Part shown: positions 46,022 through 59,016 of the stretch, in pieces | Numbering within the stretch: position 1 is the stretch's first letter | How the letters are laid out: the number at the start of each line of letters is the position of its first letter | Assembly (NCBI RefSeq): GCF_019049675.1 | Contig: NZ_JAFMOW010000050.1 | Span: 34,676-98,675 of the forward strand | Length of the DNA stretch: 64,000 nt | Direction of reading: 5' to 3' | From: Rahnella bonaserana | GTDB lineage: Bacteria > Pseudomonadota > Gammaproteobacteria > Enterobacterales > Enterobacteriaceae | Translations under genes and position numbers: made by a program | Notes under the pieces: generated by a model | Seen by the model: the letters and a program-made list of their open reading frames with translations, nothing else | Databases searched by the model: none | What the model was told of the DNA's origin: nothing

Positions 46022-46104
46022 AAGATTTTCTACGTCGACATCTGGTTGAGAACAGGAAACGGGCACGACCAGCGTGCCCGGATTTTAGTGCTTATGACGC
46101 TATC

Positions 46105-46229
46105 GATATCCTCAGTAATTCGGGTTGCAGGAAGGCAACAAGTTCGCGAATCCCCGGAAGCTTAGTCAGCTAAGTGACCGGGGTGAACGAACGCTGTCAA
46201 CGCATCTGCGGCCTGAATTACGACGGATA
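46105..46229. repeat. Palindromic intergenic element, copy 2
   Basis: It starts GATATCCTCAGTAATTCGGG and ends GGCCTGAATTACGACGGATA, so its ends are inverted. Its core is CCCCGG-aagCTTAGtcagCTAAGtga-CCGGGG, the same layout as copy 1. It abuts the stop codon of fhuA and lies between fhuA and fhuC. Confidence 0.8.
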
Positions 46230-48458
46230 TCAGAAGCGGAATGTGGCCGTTGCTACCACCTGACGATCTGAACCCCAGTAACAGGCGTAATCGCGGTAGC
46301 AACTGGCGACATATTCGCGATCCAGCAAGTTGTTGATGTTCAGACCCACGGACGAACCTGGCAGGCCGAAGCGACCCAGATCGTATTTCACAGTGGCATC
46401 TACCAGCGTATAGGACGAAACGTTAAATGCTTCATTCTCTCTGGATGCATTCACACCGTTTGCGGTATAGAAGCTGGAGCTGGCACCGACATAACGCACA
46501 CCGGAGCCCACGGTCAGGCCACTGAGCGCGGTTTCGTGGAAGGTGTAATCCGCCCACAGAGACGCCATATTCGCAGGCACTTCAACAGGACGCTTGCCTT
46601 CGAAATTGGTGTCATGCGTGTATTTTGCATCGGTGTAAGTGTAAGACGCCGTCACGTTGATATTGGCGTTAACCGCGGCTTTGGCTTCCAGTTCCACACC
46701 ACGCGAACGTATTTCACCAGACTGAACGCTAAAGGCAGCATCAGCAGGGTTGGCCGTCAGGTTTTTGTCTTTTGTGAGCTGGTATACCGCTGCCGTCAGG
46801 CTGATCGGACGATCGTTCGGGATGTATTTGATCCCGGCTTCGTACTGTTTGCCCATTGAAGGATCGAACGGCTTGCCTTCTTTGGTCGCGCCTGCGGTCG
46901 GTTCAAAGGATTCGCTGTAACTGAAGTACGGAGAAATACCGTTGTCGAACAGGTAGTTCAGACCGCCACGCCAGGTGAACTGCTCATCGTTGATCTGCGA
47001 CGCGCTGTTGGTCGTGCGGGTAAAGGTTGAGCTTTTCGCGAAGTCGTAACGACCGCCAACAGTCAGGATCCACTTATTCCACTCTGCCTGATCCTGCACA
47101 TACAGACCGGTTTGTTCCTGACGATTGAGGATCTCATACGGGAAGTACAGCGAAACGTTGCCGTTACCGTATTGCGGATCCGCCAGATTCAGGTTACTTG
47201 CACTGCCGTAGTCTGCGTCAATATCGTTACGCATACGCATGTAATCAACGCCTGCCAGCACCGTGTGATCGATATCGCCGGTGCCGAATTTGGCCTGTGC
47301 CTGCGTATCAACATCAAAGTTCGCCAGCTTTTCTTTGGACTGAACATAGCTGCGCGTAATGTTGCCGTTACCGAGGTAACCGAAGCCGTAAACTGATTTA
47401 TATTCGGTATCGAGTTTGGTGTAACGCAGGTTCTGGCGCACCGTCCAGGTATCATCAAACTGATGCGCGAAGCTGTAACCGACCATTTTCTGGTTGCGGG
47501 ACATGCGGTTTCCCGCTTCACCTTCGTTGAAATCTGTCGGGAGTTTATGTGCTTTACCGTTGGCGTCGTAATACGGCACCACGGTACCTTCACGCGGCAA
47601 CCAGCCGTAGTAACCCGCATCAGGATCGTTCTGGAAATTGCTCAGGAAGGTGAAGTCAGTTTTATCATCAGGACGCCATGAGAAAGACGGGGCAATGGAA
47701 TAGCGTTTCTCTTTCGCCATTTCCTGCTGCGCATCCTGACTGCGCGCCACACCGGTCAGACGGTAGGAATACACGCCTGCATCGTCAATGGCATCGCTGA
47801 AATCAAATCCGGTCTGGTACAGATTGTCTGTACCCATTTTGAACTGCACTTCTTTCAGCGGTTCAGTGGTCGGGCGCTTGCTGACCATGCTGACAACGCC
47901 GCCCGGATTGCTTTTGCCGTACAGTACGGAAGAAGGCCCGCGCAGCACTTCGACACGCTCAAGCATGTACGGATCCATTGAGACTTCAGAATAGTTATCG
48001 CCCTGAAGTTTAATACCGTCGAGATACTGGTTGGTGTTAACTGAAGTGAAGCCGCGGATTGCCATGGCGTCGATGGTGTTAGAACTGCCCCGGCTGGCAA
48101 AAACACCCGGCGTATAACCCAGGGCTTCTTTCACAGTCACCGGTTGCTTCATGTCCATTTCTTCGCGAGTCACGACTGAAACAGATTGTGGTGTCTTCAC
48201 CAGTGGCGTATCGGTTTTTGTACCGGTTGCGCTATGTTTTGCTGCGATGGTCGCCGCAGGGCCCCATGCAGATTCCTGTGCCGCTTCGGGAGCAGAAGAA
48301 GCAGTCACATTAATGGTATCTTCCTTCGCAGGCGCGGTGGTAGCGGCACCCGCGTAAAATGCGGCAGTACCCAGTGCTGCGGTAATGGTTAAAGCTAATG
48401 TCCGACGCTTAAATGCGCCTTTTGGGACAGAATTTGAAAGCGAGCGTTGAGAAGCCAT
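46230..48458 (-). CDS. fhuA: Ferrichrome TonB-dependent receptor
   Basis: The 742-residue product begins MASQRSLSNSVPKGAFKRRTL, with a signal peptide ending near FYAGAA. The TonB box is DTINVTA, then SAWGPAATIAAKHSATGTKTDTPL and the plug domain with SVSVVTREEMDM. The barrel ends VVATATFRF with terminal Phe. It matches E. coli FhuA throughout. It imports ferrichrome across the outer membrane and is a known phage and colicin M receptor in relatives. ATG 48458 is chosen over an upstream start at 48530 because the signal begins there. A Fur box lies upstream. Confidence 0.95.
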   Translation of the reverse strand: MASQRSLSNSVPKGAFKRRTLALTITAALGTAAFYAGAATTAPAKEDTINVTASSAPEAAQESAWGPAATIAAKHSATGTKTDTPLVKTPQSVSVVTREEMDMKQPVTVKEALGYTPGVFASRGSSNTIDAMAIRGFTSVNTNQYLDGIKLQGDNYSEVSMDPYMLERVEVLRGPSSVLYGKSNPGGVVSMVSKRPTTEPLKEVQFKMGTDNLYQTGFDFSDAIDDAGVYSYRLTGVARSQDAQQEMAKEKRYSIAPSFSWRPDDKTDFTFLSNFQNDPDAGYYGWLPREGTVVPYYDANGKAHKLPTDFNEGEAGNRMSRNQKMVGYSFAHQFDDTWTVRQNLRYTKLDTEYKSVYGFGYLGNGNITRSYVQSKEKLANFDVDTQAQAKFGTGDIDHTVLAGVDYMRMRNDIDADYGSASNLNLADPQYGNGNVSLYFPYEILNRQEQTGLYVQDQAEWNKWILTVGGRYDFAKSSTFTRTTNSASQINDEQFTWRGGLNYLFDNGISPYFSYSESFEPTAGATKEGKPFDPSMGKQYEAGIKYIPNDRPISLTAAVYQLTKDKNLTANPADAAFSVQSGEIRSRGVELEAKAAVNANINVTASYTYTDAKYTHDTNFEGKRPVEVPANMASLWADYTFHETALSGLTVGSGVRYVGASSSFYTANGVNASRENEAFNVSSYTLVDATVKYDLGRFGLPGSSVGLNINNLLDREYVASCYRDYACYWGSDRQVVATATFRF

Positions 48459-48493
48459 TGCATAATCTCTGGAGTAGAAATGGGAATGTAAAC

Positions 48494-48512
48494 GATAATT
48501 ATTATTATGACC
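48494..48512 (-). promoter_or_regulatory. Fur box of the fhu operon
   Basis: GATAATTATTATTATGACC matches the 19-base Fur consensus GATAATGATAATCATTATC at about 14 positions. It lies 36 bases before the fhuA start. Iron-bound Fur would repress the operon here. Confidence 0.7.
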
Positions 48513-48698
48513 GTCGCATATTATGCGCAATGCTTGCCCGTCTGCAACACTAATTCACACATAGATTGGCTGAATGAATAAAAAATATCCCTATGTTAAA
48601 CATGGGTAAAAATGCCTGTAAATTAAACGAGAATCGATGTGACGAACTTGCGGAGAATGTAAAACGCGGCGGGTTAATTTGCGTTAAGAATAACAATT

Positions 48699-48732
48699 AA
48701 AAAGGGCACGATTTTCATCGCACCCTTTTTTG
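48699..48732 (-). terminator. Terminator downstream of mrcB
   Basis: AAAAAGGG (48699-48706) pairs with CCCTTTTT (48723-48730), with an inner GAT/ATC pairing. T-runs lie on both sides. It sits between the palindromic element and the fhuA promoter and would end mrcB transcription. Confidence 0.7.
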
Positions 48733-48742
48733 TAATTAATCC

Positions 48743-48810
48743 AATATCCTAAATCATTCAGGTTGATTTAACGCAGCTAACGCCGGGCCAGCCTGAAGGA
48801 TGACGGATAT
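48743..48810. repeat. Palindromic intergenic element, short copy 3
   Basis: AATATCCTAAATCATTCAGG at the start and CCTGAAGGATGACGGATATT at the end are nearly inverted copies. The central CCCCGG/CCGGGG hairpin of copies 1 and 2 is missing, so this is an internally deleted form. It abuts the stop codon of mrcB. Confidence 0.75.
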
Positions 48811-51447
<2,637 letters not shown>

Positions 51448-51672
51448 CAGTCAATCTCCCAACGTGCTGCTGTGTTCGTCATAATGATTCTGCTTAGCTG
51501 AGTCATTTTCATTTTTGATTTCAAAAAACACTGTATTTCAAATAGATACCGTTAATGGCCTGAAGTTCAGGCCGCAAGGCGCTTACTCTGTGCCCCGCTC
51601 AGGATTTCGCCCAGAAGAAATGTCTGAAAAATCGGCCCTTTCATGCACAATTTTTATAAGCTCAGACAGACA

Positions 51673-54126
51673 TCAGGACGAGTATTTTTTCGTCCGGCGC
51701 GTCGGCGGTGCCTCGGCCGGATTATCCGGCCACGGATGTTTCGGATATCGCCCTTTCATTTCCTTTTGCACTTCGCGGTACGATCCCTGCCAGAAAGCGG
51801 CCAGATCGGCTGTTATCTGCAACGGACGCTGTGCCGGTGACAATAACTCAAGGACCACGGCAACGCGGCCTTCCGCCAGTTGCGGGCTGCGCTGCTCGCC
51901 AAACATTTCCTGCATCCGCACCGAAAGTGCCGGTGGCTGGTCTGCATGATAACGGATTGGCAGACGACTGCCAGTCGGCACGGTGTAATGTGTCGGTAAT
52001 GCACTGTCAAGACGCTGACGTTGTTGCCAGTCCAGCAACCTTAATAAGGCATCATACAAATCAACCTGTTGCAGTAACTTTAAAGAGCGGACGCCCTGTA
52101 AAGACGGCTGCAACCAGCGTTCCAGACCCTCGAGTAAAGCCTGGTCATCGGCAGCAGGCCAGTCAGCTTCCGGCAGCCATTTTGCGGCACACAGAAGCCG
52201 GAGTCGCAGTTGTTCTGCCGCCACCGACCAGTTCAGCGCCTGCAAACCCTGTGTGCGGATCCAGTCAATCAGCGCCTGTTGCAGCTCTTCGTCATCCGGC
52301 TTCGCCAGCGGACTGGCTTTCAGCACCAGCCGGCCAATCTGCCAGCGTCGCCACGCGCGCAGCGTGCCTTTTTCTTCATCCCATTCCACCGCTGTCTGTT
52401 CTTTAACGACTTCCGGCAGGCGCGATGGAAGTTGCGTGATATCCAGCGGGACAGCCAGCAGAATGCGGGCATCCGGGCTATTGTTGCCCTGCAATAACTG
52501 CGGCGCAACCAGCCACGGTGCACGGGTTAACCCGTCGTCCTGCGGCAAAGACGCGCCCAGTCCGTTCGCCAGCAAATAGCGGCCATCTTCGCCGCGGCGC
52601 TGCGCAATGCGGTCGCTGAAAGCCCGGGCGAGTAGCCAGGGTGCGAGCGAGGCATCCGGCTCACCGTTTTTTGCACCGGTACGCTGCGCCAGTTGTTTGG
52701 CCCGCCGCTGCCAGTTGCCCTGCGGGCGGCTGAACCAGTAATCGATATCCGGTAATCCGCCACGTGGCGGTTCTTCGAGTATTGCGGCCAGCAAGGCGGC
52801 CGTTGCCAGCGCATCCGGGCTTTGTGCTGCAGCCGCAATCAGCATCGCCGCCAGCCTTGGCTCACAGCCAAGCTGCGCCATACGCTGTCCGGCAGCGGTG
52901 AGTTTGCCCTGCGCATCGCTGGCGCCAAGCTGCTGTAACAGATTTTTAGCGGCAGATAACGCGGCAACAGGCGGCTTATCCAGCCACTGAAGTTGCGCCG
53001 GATCCTGACAGCCCCACTGCAACAACTCCAGCCAGAAACTGCTCAGATCGCTTTGCAGAATTTCCGCTTCGGCCTGCGCACTGGCGCGTTCAGCCTGCTC
53101 TTTGCTGAACAGATGCCAGCATAATCCCGGTTCGAGACGTCCGGCACGGCCCGCGCGCTGAGTCATCGACGCCTGACTGATGCGCTGCGTCACCAGCCGC
53201 GTCAGGCCGCTGCGTGGATCAAACTGCGCGCTGCGCTCCAGACCGCTGTCCACCACCAGACGAATGCCTTCGATGGTCAGACTGGTTTCCGCAATATTAG
53301 TCGCCAGCACTACTTTGCGGCGTCCTGCGGGTGAAGGCTGAATGGCTTTTTGCTGTTGCTCCAGCGACAGCGCACCGTACAACGGGCAGAGTTCGATATC
53401 CTCCGCCAGCCTGCCGGTCAGCAGATTTTGCACGCGGGTGATTTCAGAAACGCCCGGTAAAAACAGCAGCATCGAGCCGTGATTTTCGCCCATCAGACGG
53501 CTGACCACGCGCGCCACGCCTTCATCCAGCCGCTCGTGCGTGGCAAGGGAAAGATACTGACGCTCAACCGGAAAACTGCGGCCAGCGGATTCAATCACCG
53601 GCGCATCCGGCAGTAAAGAAGACAGACGCAGATTGTCGAGCGTCGCTGACATAATCAGGATTTTTAAATCATCGCGCAGCGCATTCTGCACATCGAGTAA
53701 CAGCGCCAGCGCCAGATCGGCCTGCAAACTGCGCTCATGGAATTCATCAAGAATGACCAACGACACGCCGGTCAGTTCAGGATCCGCCTGCACCATGCGG
53801 GTCAGGATGCCTTCAGTCACCACTTCAAGGCGCGTTGCGGCACTGGTTTTGCTTTCCGCGCGCATACGATACCCCACCGTCTGCCCCGGCGTTTCACCCA
53901 ACTGTTGCGCCAGACGGAAGGCGACGTTTTTCGCCGCCAGACGACGGGGTTCCAGCAGCAGAATTTTGCCCGGCAAATTGGCCTGTTTGAGCAACTGCAA
54001 CGGCAGCCAGGTCGATTTACCCGCACCGGTCGGGGCAAGTAAAAGCACCTGCGGCGCCTGCTGCAGTGCGGCTAATAGCGGTTCAAGTACGGCGCTGACC
54101 GGCAAAGAAGGCAATGAATTCACCAT
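51673..54126 (-). CDS. hrpB: DEAH-box ATP-dependent helicase HrpB
   Basis: The 817-residue product has motif I APTGAGKSTWLPLQLL, motif II DEFHERSLQADLALAL, motif III MSATLDNLRL, and motif VI TQRISQASMTQRAGRAGR. It has the long C-terminal HrpB-specific domain (from about 480 on) with PVRYH-like LPIRYHADQPPALSVR. The enzyme is an RNA-helicase-like protein whose cellular role is unclear. It is divergent from thpR and lies upstream of mrcB in the same orientation, as in E. coli. Confidence 0.94.
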   Translation of the reverse strand: MVNSLPSLPVSAVLEPLLAALQQAPQVLLLAPTGAGKSTWLPLQLLKQANLPGKILLLEPRRLAAKNVAFRLAQQLGETPGQTVGYRMRAESKTSAATRLEVVTEGILTRMVQADPELTGVSLVILDEFHERSLQADLALALLLDVQNALRDDLKILIMSATLDNLRLSSLLPDAPVIESAGRSFPVERQYLSLATHERLDEGVARVVSRLMGENHGSMLLFLPGVSEITRVQNLLTGRLAEDIELCPLYGALSLEQQQKAIQPSPAGRRKVVLATNIAETSLTIEGIRLVVDSGLERSAQFDPRSGLTRLVTQRISQASMTQRAGRAGRLEPGLCWHLFSKEQAERASAQAEAEILQSDLSSFWLELLQWGCQDPAQLQWLDKPPVAALSAAKNLLQQLGASDAQGKLTAAGQRMAQLGCEPRLAAMLIAAAAQSPDALATAALLAAILEEPPRGGLPDIDYWFSRPQGNWQRRAKQLAQRTGAKNGEPDASLAPWLLARAFSDRIAQRRGEDGRYLLANGLGASLPQDDGLTRAPWLVAPQLLQGNNSPDARILLAVPLDITQLPSRLPEVVKEQTAVEWDEEKGTLRAWRRWQIGRLVLKASPLAKPDDEELQQALIDWIRTQGLQALNWSVAAEQLRLRLLCAAKWLPEADWPAADDQALLEGLERWLQPSLQGVRSLKLLQQVDLYDALLRLLDWQQRQRLDSALPTHYTVPTGSRLPIRYHADQPPALSVRMQEMFGEQRSPQLAEGRVAVVLELLSPAQRPLQITADLAAFWQGSYREVQKEMKGRYPKHPWPDNPAEAPPTRRTKKYSS

Positions 54127-54210
54127 GAGAGTTAACTTTAAACGGCGGGCATTGTAGCATTTAGCCCCACATCCGGCATGTTGCCGTGATTTGCCTGCAC
54201 AGGAATTTCT

Positions 54211-54753
54211 ATGTCTGCCGAACGCCGCCTGTTTTTCGCCTTATCGCTGCCCGCAAAAACGCAAAAGCAGGTGATTAATTGGCGTGCGGATAATTTCCCA
54301 GCGGAAACCGGCCGCCCCGTCGCAGCCGCCAGCCTGCATATTACGCTGGCGTTTCTCGGTGAAGTCAGCGCTCTTAAAGAAGCGGCGCTGACACGCGTTG
54401 CCGGGCGCATTCAGGGGAAAAAATTCAGCCTGATACTGGATGATATCGGCCACTGGCCGGGCTCCGGCGTGGTATGGATTGGCAGCCGACGCGCGCCCAA
54501 CGCCTTGTTGCAGCTGGCGTCTGTTTTGCGATCTCACGCGGCACGCAACGGCTGTCATCAGAGTACACTGCCGTTCCACCCGCATGTGTCGCTGTACCGC
54601 AATGCAACACGCCCGGTCGCTATTCCACCGGCCACACCTGGCTGGCAACTGGATGCCACCGAATTCAGCTTGTACGAATCGTTGTTTGAGCGGGGACGCA
54701 CCCGTTACCACTGCCTGCAAACCTGGCCGCTGGGCGATATGCAGGAAACCTGA
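54211..54753 (+). CDS. thpR: RNA 2',3'-cyclic phosphodiesterase
   Basis: The 180-residue product has the two HxT/HxS motifs of the 2H family: LHITLAFLGEV and FHPHVSLYR. It begins MSAERRLFFALSLPAKT, as in E. coli ThpR (LigT). It opens 2',3'-cyclic phosphates on RNA ends and can also join tRNA halves in vitro. The gene starts 85 bases from the divergent hrpB start and precedes sfsA by 48 bases. Confidence 0.92.
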   Translation: MSAERRLFFALSLPAKTQKQVINWRADNFPAETGRPVAAASLHITLAFLGEVSALKEAALTRVAGRIQGKKFSLILDDIGHWPGSGVVWIGSRRAPNALLQLASVLRSHAARNGCHQSTLPFHPHVSLYRNATRPVAIPPATPGWQLDATEFSLYESLFERGRTRYHCLQTWPLGDMQET

Positions 54754-54801
54754 TCTCTTTTAGCATTCTCTTTGACAAGAGCATTTCACACGGAAACCTT
54801 C

Positions 54802-55521
54802 ATGCACTTCGAGCCTGCGCTTCAACCTGCCACCCTCATCAAACGTTACAAACGGTTTCTCGCCGACGTGATCACGCCCGATGGCACCGAACTGACCCTG
54901 CACTGTGCCAACACTGGCGCAATGACCGGTTGCGCGACACCCGGCGACACCGTCTGGTATTCCACGTCCGACAATCTCAAGCGCAAATACCCGCACAGTT
55001 GGGAACTGACAAAAACACAGCAAAATCACTGGATTTGCGTCAACACGTTACGGGCCAATCAGCTGGTACGCGAAGCCATTATGGCGCAACGCATACCGGA
55101 ATTATCCGGTTACAGTAAACTCACATCAGAAGTAAAATACGGCGCCGAAAATAGCCGTATAGACTTGATGTTACAGGCAGAAAATCAACCTGACTGCTAT
55201 ATTGAAGTGAAATCTGTCACGTTACTGCAGGAGGGGCAGGGATTCTTTCCCGATGCAGTCACACTGCGCGGTCAGAAGCATTTACGCGAGTTACAGTCGA
55301 TGGCAGAACAGGGGCAGCGGGCGGTACTTTTCTTCGCTGTTTTACATTCAGGTATTGAAAGCGTGTCTGCCGCACACCATATTGATCCGCGTTATACCGA
55401 ATTACTGACGTATGTTCAAAACAAGGGTGTTGAGGTGATGTGCTACGGTGCCAAACTTTCTGCTGAGGGTATCCGCCTCACAGAGAGATTACCGCTGGTG
55501 ACGACATCAGTCAGTGAATAA
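54802..55521 (+). CDS. sfsA: SfsA family DNA-binding protein
   Basis: The 239-residue product begins [22 protein letters not shown] and contains [27 protein letters not shown] and [21 protein letters not shown]. The Lys-Ser and Asp residues in EVKSVTL resemble a nuclease-fold active site. In E. coli it was named for stimulating maltose fermentation when overexpressed; its true role is unclear. ATG 54802 has GGAAA upstream; a TTG 30 bases earlier is rejected because it has no conserved sequence. Confidence 0.93.
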   Translation: MHFEPALQPATLIKRYKRFLADVITPDGTELTLHCANTGAMTGCATPGDTVWYSTSDNLKRKYPHSWELTKTQQNHWICVNTLRANQLVREAIMAQRIPELSGYSKLTSEVKYGAENSRIDLMLQAENQPDCYIEVKSVTLLQEGQGFFPDAVTLRGQKHLRELQSMAEQGQRAVLFFAVLHSGIESVSAAHHIDPRYTELLTYVQNKGVEVMCYGAKLSAEGIRLTERLPLVTTSVSE

Positions 55522-55765
55522 AAAGAGTTCGGATAACCCTGTAATTACCTGTCGGCGGCATAAAAAACAGGTCGCGAATACGCTTTTCCTCACAGGCTTG
55601 TCAAGCACCTGCGAGGAATAATTGCCAACCTCGTTGCCTTCTGTTATTTATAGCGGCCTGATTTTTTCCCCCGTTGGGGATCGAATGTTCGAAGCTGGCA
55701 TGTTGCAGTGATGCTGTGGCGTAAAAAGCGGATGAACATAGTGCGTGTTATGTAGGAGAAGCATC

Positions 55766-56221
55766 ATGCAAGAAGGCCAAACCCGTAAGACGTCGTCCTT
55801 GAGCATTCTCGCTATCGCTGGGGTGCAGCCGTATCAAGAGAAGCCGGGCGAAGAGTACATGAACGACGCTCAGCTGGCTCACTTCAAAAAGATTCTTGAA
55901 GCATGGCGCAATCAGCTCAGGGATGAAGTAGATCGTACCGTTTCACACATGCAGGAAGAGGCAGCTAACTTCCCTGACCCGGCTGACCGGGCGACACAGG
56001 AAGAAGAGTTCAGCCTTGAACTGCGTAACCGTGACCGTGAACGTAAGCTGATTAAAAAGATTGAAAAAACACTGAAAAAAGTGGAAGACCAGGATTTCGG
56101 ATATTGCGATTCCTGTGGCGTTGAGATTGGCATCCGCCGTCTTGAAGCACGTCCTACCGCTGATTTGTGTATCGACTGTAAGACTCTGGCAGAAATCCGC
56201 GAAAAGCAGATGGCTGGCTAA
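55766..56221 (+). CDS. dksA: RNA polymerase-binding transcription factor DksA
   Basis: The 151-residue product begins [20 protein letters not shown] and matches E. coli DksA in length. It has the coiled-coil [17 protein letters not shown] (with the tip Asp residues) and the C4 zinc finger GYCDSCG and LCIDC. It binds the RNA polymerase secondary channel and works with ppGpp in the stringent response. The start at 55766 follows TAGGAGAAGCATC. An in-frame start 21 bases earlier is rejected. Confidence 0.97.
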   Translation: MQEGQTRKTSSLSILAIAGVQPYQEKPGEEYMNDAQLAHFKKILEAWRNQLRDEVDRTVSHMQEEAANFPDPADRATQEEEFSLELRNRDRERKLIKKIEKTLKKVEDQDFGYCDSCGVEIGIRRLEARPTADLCIDCKTLAEIREKQMAG

Positions 56222-56283
56222 GTTTCGGGTCCCACGCGGTGCGTCATGCACCGCGTTCCCTTTTAGCGCACTCCCCCACTTTT

Positions 56284-57168
56284 ATGCCGCAAGAACAAAA
56301 CTACACAGGCCGTTTCGCCCCCTCACCTTCCGGTGACCTTCATTTCGGTTCGCTGATTGCCGCGCTTGGCAGCTATCTGCATGCCCGTTCGCAAAACGGC
56401 AAATGGTTAGTCCGCATCGACGACATCGACCCGCCGCGTGAAATTCCTGGTTCCGCTGACCGCATTTTAGCCACGCTCGAACGCTACGGGCTGGAGTGGG
56501 ATGGCGAGGTCGTCTGGCAGTCAAAACGTCATGACGCCTATCGCGCCACGCTGGACTGGCTGTATCAGCAGCAAAAAAGCTATTACTGCACCTGTACCCG
56601 CCAGCGTATTTCACAAACCGGCGGAACCTATGACGGTCATTGCCGTGATTTGAATTTAGGTGCAGAAAATGCCGCCATCCGCCTGCGCCAGACGCTGCCA
56701 GTGTATGGTTTTGATGACGATTTTCAGGGACATTTGCAGGCCAGCACGAAACTGGCCGGGGAAGATTTTATCATCCGCCGCCGTGATGGCCTGTTTGCCT
56801 ATAATCTGGCGGTAGTCGTGGATGACCATTTTCAGGGTGTCAATCACATTGTGCGCGGTGCGGATCTGATTGAACCGACTGTGCGCCAGATTTCCCTTTA
56901 CCGGCATTTAGGTTATCCGCAGCCCGGATACCTGCATTTACCGCTCGCGCTCAATGAAAATGGCGATAAACTTTCCAAGCAGAATCACGCGCCAGCGCTG
57001 CCGGAAGGCGATCCCCGTCCGGTTATCATTAATGCACTCAAATTTTTAGGCCAAAGACTGCCGGAAAACTGGCAGGATTACACTTTGCCTTTATTATTAC
57101 GCTGGGCGACAGCACAGTGGACGACGGCTGATATCCCGCATCAGGGCGCTAATGCTGCGCAGATGTGA
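56284..57168 (+). CDS. gluQ: Glutamyl-Q tRNA(Asp) synthetase
   Basis: The 294-residue product begins [29 protein letters not shown], containing the HxGH-like HFGS. It has [10 protein letters not shown] and GHCRDL as the zinc site, [13 protein letters not shown], and [10 protein letters not shown] as the KMSKS-like loop. It is a short class-I synthetase homologue that attaches glutamate to queuosine in tRNA(Asp). It lies between dksA and pcnB, as in E. coli. ATG 56284 has no strong ribosome site; an upstream frame of 15 codons is not conserved. Confidence 0.94.
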   Translation: MPQEQNYTGRFAPSPSGDLHFGSLIAALGSYLHARSQNGKWLVRIDDIDPPREIPGSADRILATLERYGLEWDGEVVWQSKRHDAYRATLDWLYQQQKSYYCTCTRQRISQTGGTYDGHCRDLNLGAENAAIRLRQTLPVYGFDDDFQGHLQASTKLAGEDFIIRRRDGLFAYNLAVVVDDHFQGVNHIVRGADLIEPTVRQISLYRHLGYPQPGYLHLPLALNENGDKLSKQNHAPALPEGDPRPVIINALKFLGQRLPENWQDYTLPLLLRWATAQWTTADIPHQGANAAQM

Positions 57169-57258
57169 CATCGGCATTCTCAAAGCGGCTACTGTGAGCT
57201 ATGATTAGCCGCTGTTTTTGCGTCACGCCAATTTTTTCAGTCACTATCGAGGTGTACC

Positions 57259-59016
57259 ATTTTTACCCGAGTAGCCAATTTTTGCCGTAAGGTGCTAGTT
57301 CGTGAAGATAAAGTCGTTCGTGAAGAAAAGGCTGTTCATGACGAAGCCGCGCTTCATGGAGAAACTAATCGCGAGGAAAATTCCCGTCGTGAACCGTCTC
57401 CTGTGGCCGAAGGCAATGTGAAGGCAAAAAATCCTGAACGTCGTGACAACGAGCAACGCCGTGAAAATCGCGGCCGTCGGGATGACAATGCGAACCGGGG
57501 CGACCGCCGCAATAATAACAACCGCCGCTCTTCTTCCCCTTATCAGCCTCGTGGCGAGCGCAGCGATTCCCGTGGCGATCGTCATAACGATCAGCGCGCC
57601 GACCGTAACGAACCACGCGCTCCGCGTTCTTCTGTTGAACACGTGCAGAAACCGCGTCCGTCATTCGATTACGCCGGTGAAACCCGTGCGATGACCATTA
57701 TCCCCCGCGATGAGCACAATATTTCTCGTCGTGATATCAGCGAAAACGCCCTGAAAGTCCTTTACCGTCTGAACAAGTCTGGCTTTGAAGCCTTCCTGGT
57801 CGGCGGTGGCGTACGCGATTTACTGCTGGATAAAAAACCAAAAGATTTCGATATCACCACCAACGCCACGCCTGAACAGGTGCGTAAACTGTTCCGCAAC
57901 TGCCGTCTGGTCGGTCGCCGTTTCCGTCTGGCCCACGTGATGTTTGGCCCGGAAATCATCGAAGTCGCCACTTTCCGTGGTCACCACGAACAGTACGAAG
58001 AAACCGAAGATAAAAACGTTTCCCAGCAGGCGGTCAACGGCATGCTGCTGCGCGATAACATTTTCGGCACCATTGAAGACGACGCCCAGCGCCGTGACTT
58101 CACGATTAACAGCCTGTATTACGGCGTTGCTGACTTTACCGTTCGCGATTACACCGGCGGTCTGCGCGACCTGGAAAACGGCATCATCCGTCTGATTGGT
58201 GATCCGGAAACCCGTTACCGTGAAGATCCGGTCCGTATGCTGCGCGCTGTACGTTTCGCCGCGAAACTGAACATGAAAATCAGCCCGGAAACCGCCGAGC
58301 CGATCCCGCGTCTGGCTACGCTGTTGCAGGAAATCCCGCCAGCGCGTCTGTTCGAAGAATCCCTGAAGCTCTTGCAGGCCGGTTACGGCTACGAGACCTA
58401 CAAAAAGCTTTGTGAATACCAGCTGTTCCAGCCGCTGTTCCCGCTGATTGCCCGCCAGTTTACTGAGCAAGGCGACAGTCCGATGGAACACATTCTGATT
58501 CAGGTGCTGAAAAATACCGACCACCGTTTGCATAACGATCAGCGCGTCAATCCGGCGTTCCTGTTTGCGGCAATGCTGTGGTATCCGGTGATTGAGCATG
58601 CACAGAAACTGGCGCAGGAAGGCGGTCTGACGTATTACGACGCCTTCGCACTGGCGATGAACGACGTGCTCGATGAGCAGTGCCGTACGCTGGCGATCCC
58701 GAAACGTATTACTACGCTGGTGCGTGATATCTGGGCGCTGCAATTGCGTCTGTCACGCCGTCAGGGTAAGCGCGCACACAAGCTGATGGAACATCCTAAG
58801 TTCCGCGCGGCTTATGATTTGCTGGTGCTGCGTGCTGAAGTCGAACAACATCGCGAACTGCAAAGTCTGGCGCAGTGGTGGGGCGAGTTCCAGGAAGCCA
58901 CACCGGCTTCACAAAAAAGTATGCTGGGTACGCTCGGTGACGATGCGACACCGGCACGCCGTGCGCGTGCGCGCCGTCCGCGTAAACGGGCTCCGCGTAA
59001 GGATAGCGGTCAATGA
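57259..59016 (+). CDS. pcnB: Poly(A) polymerase I with AUU start
   Basis: The start is an ATT at 57259, behind GAGGTGTACC. It opens [13 protein letters not shown], which aligns exactly with E. coli PcnB, known to start at AUU. A GTG at 57292 would remove 11 conserved residues. The core has [27 protein letters not shown] (catalytic Asp pair), [22 protein letters not shown] [14 protein letters not shown] and a basic C-terminus [13 protein letters not shown]. Residues about 20-143 are an Arg/Asn/Asp/Glu-rich low-complexity insertion; E. coli has only a short spacer here. The enzyme adds A tails that promote RNA decay. The 585-residue length is about 120 more than the E. coli protein. Confidence 0.93.
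   Translation: MFTRVANFCRKVLVREDKVVREEKAVHDEAALHGETNREENSRREPSPVAEGNVKAKNPERRDNEQRRENRGRRDDNANRGDRRNNNNRRSSSPYQPRGERSDSRGDRHNDQRADRNEPRAPRSSVEHVQKPRPSFDYAGETRAMTIIPRDEHNISRRDISENALKVLYRLNKSGFEAFLVGGGVRDLLLDKKPKDFDITTNATPEQVRKLFRNCRLVGRRFRLAHVMFGPEIIEVATFRGHHEQYEETEDKNVSQQAVNGMLLRDNIFGTIEDDAQRRDFTINSLYYGVADFTVRDYTGGLRDLENGIIRLIGDPETRYREDPVRMLRAVRFAAKLNMKISPETAEPIPRLATLLQEIPPARLFEESLKLLQAGYGYETYKKLCEYQLFQPLFPLIARQFTEQGDSPMEHILIQVLKNTDHRLHNDQRVNPAFLFAAMLWYPVIEHAQKLAQEGGLTYYDAFALAMNDVLDEQCRTLAIPKRITTLVRDIWALQLRLSRRQGKRAHKLMEHPKFRAAYDLLVLRAEVEQHRELQSLAQWWGEFQEATPASQKSMLGTLGDDATPARRARARRPRKRAPRKDSGQ

Noticed and set aside
48494..48530. Upstream ATG of fhuA at 48530
   Set aside because: It would overlap the Fur box, and the signal peptide starts at 48458.
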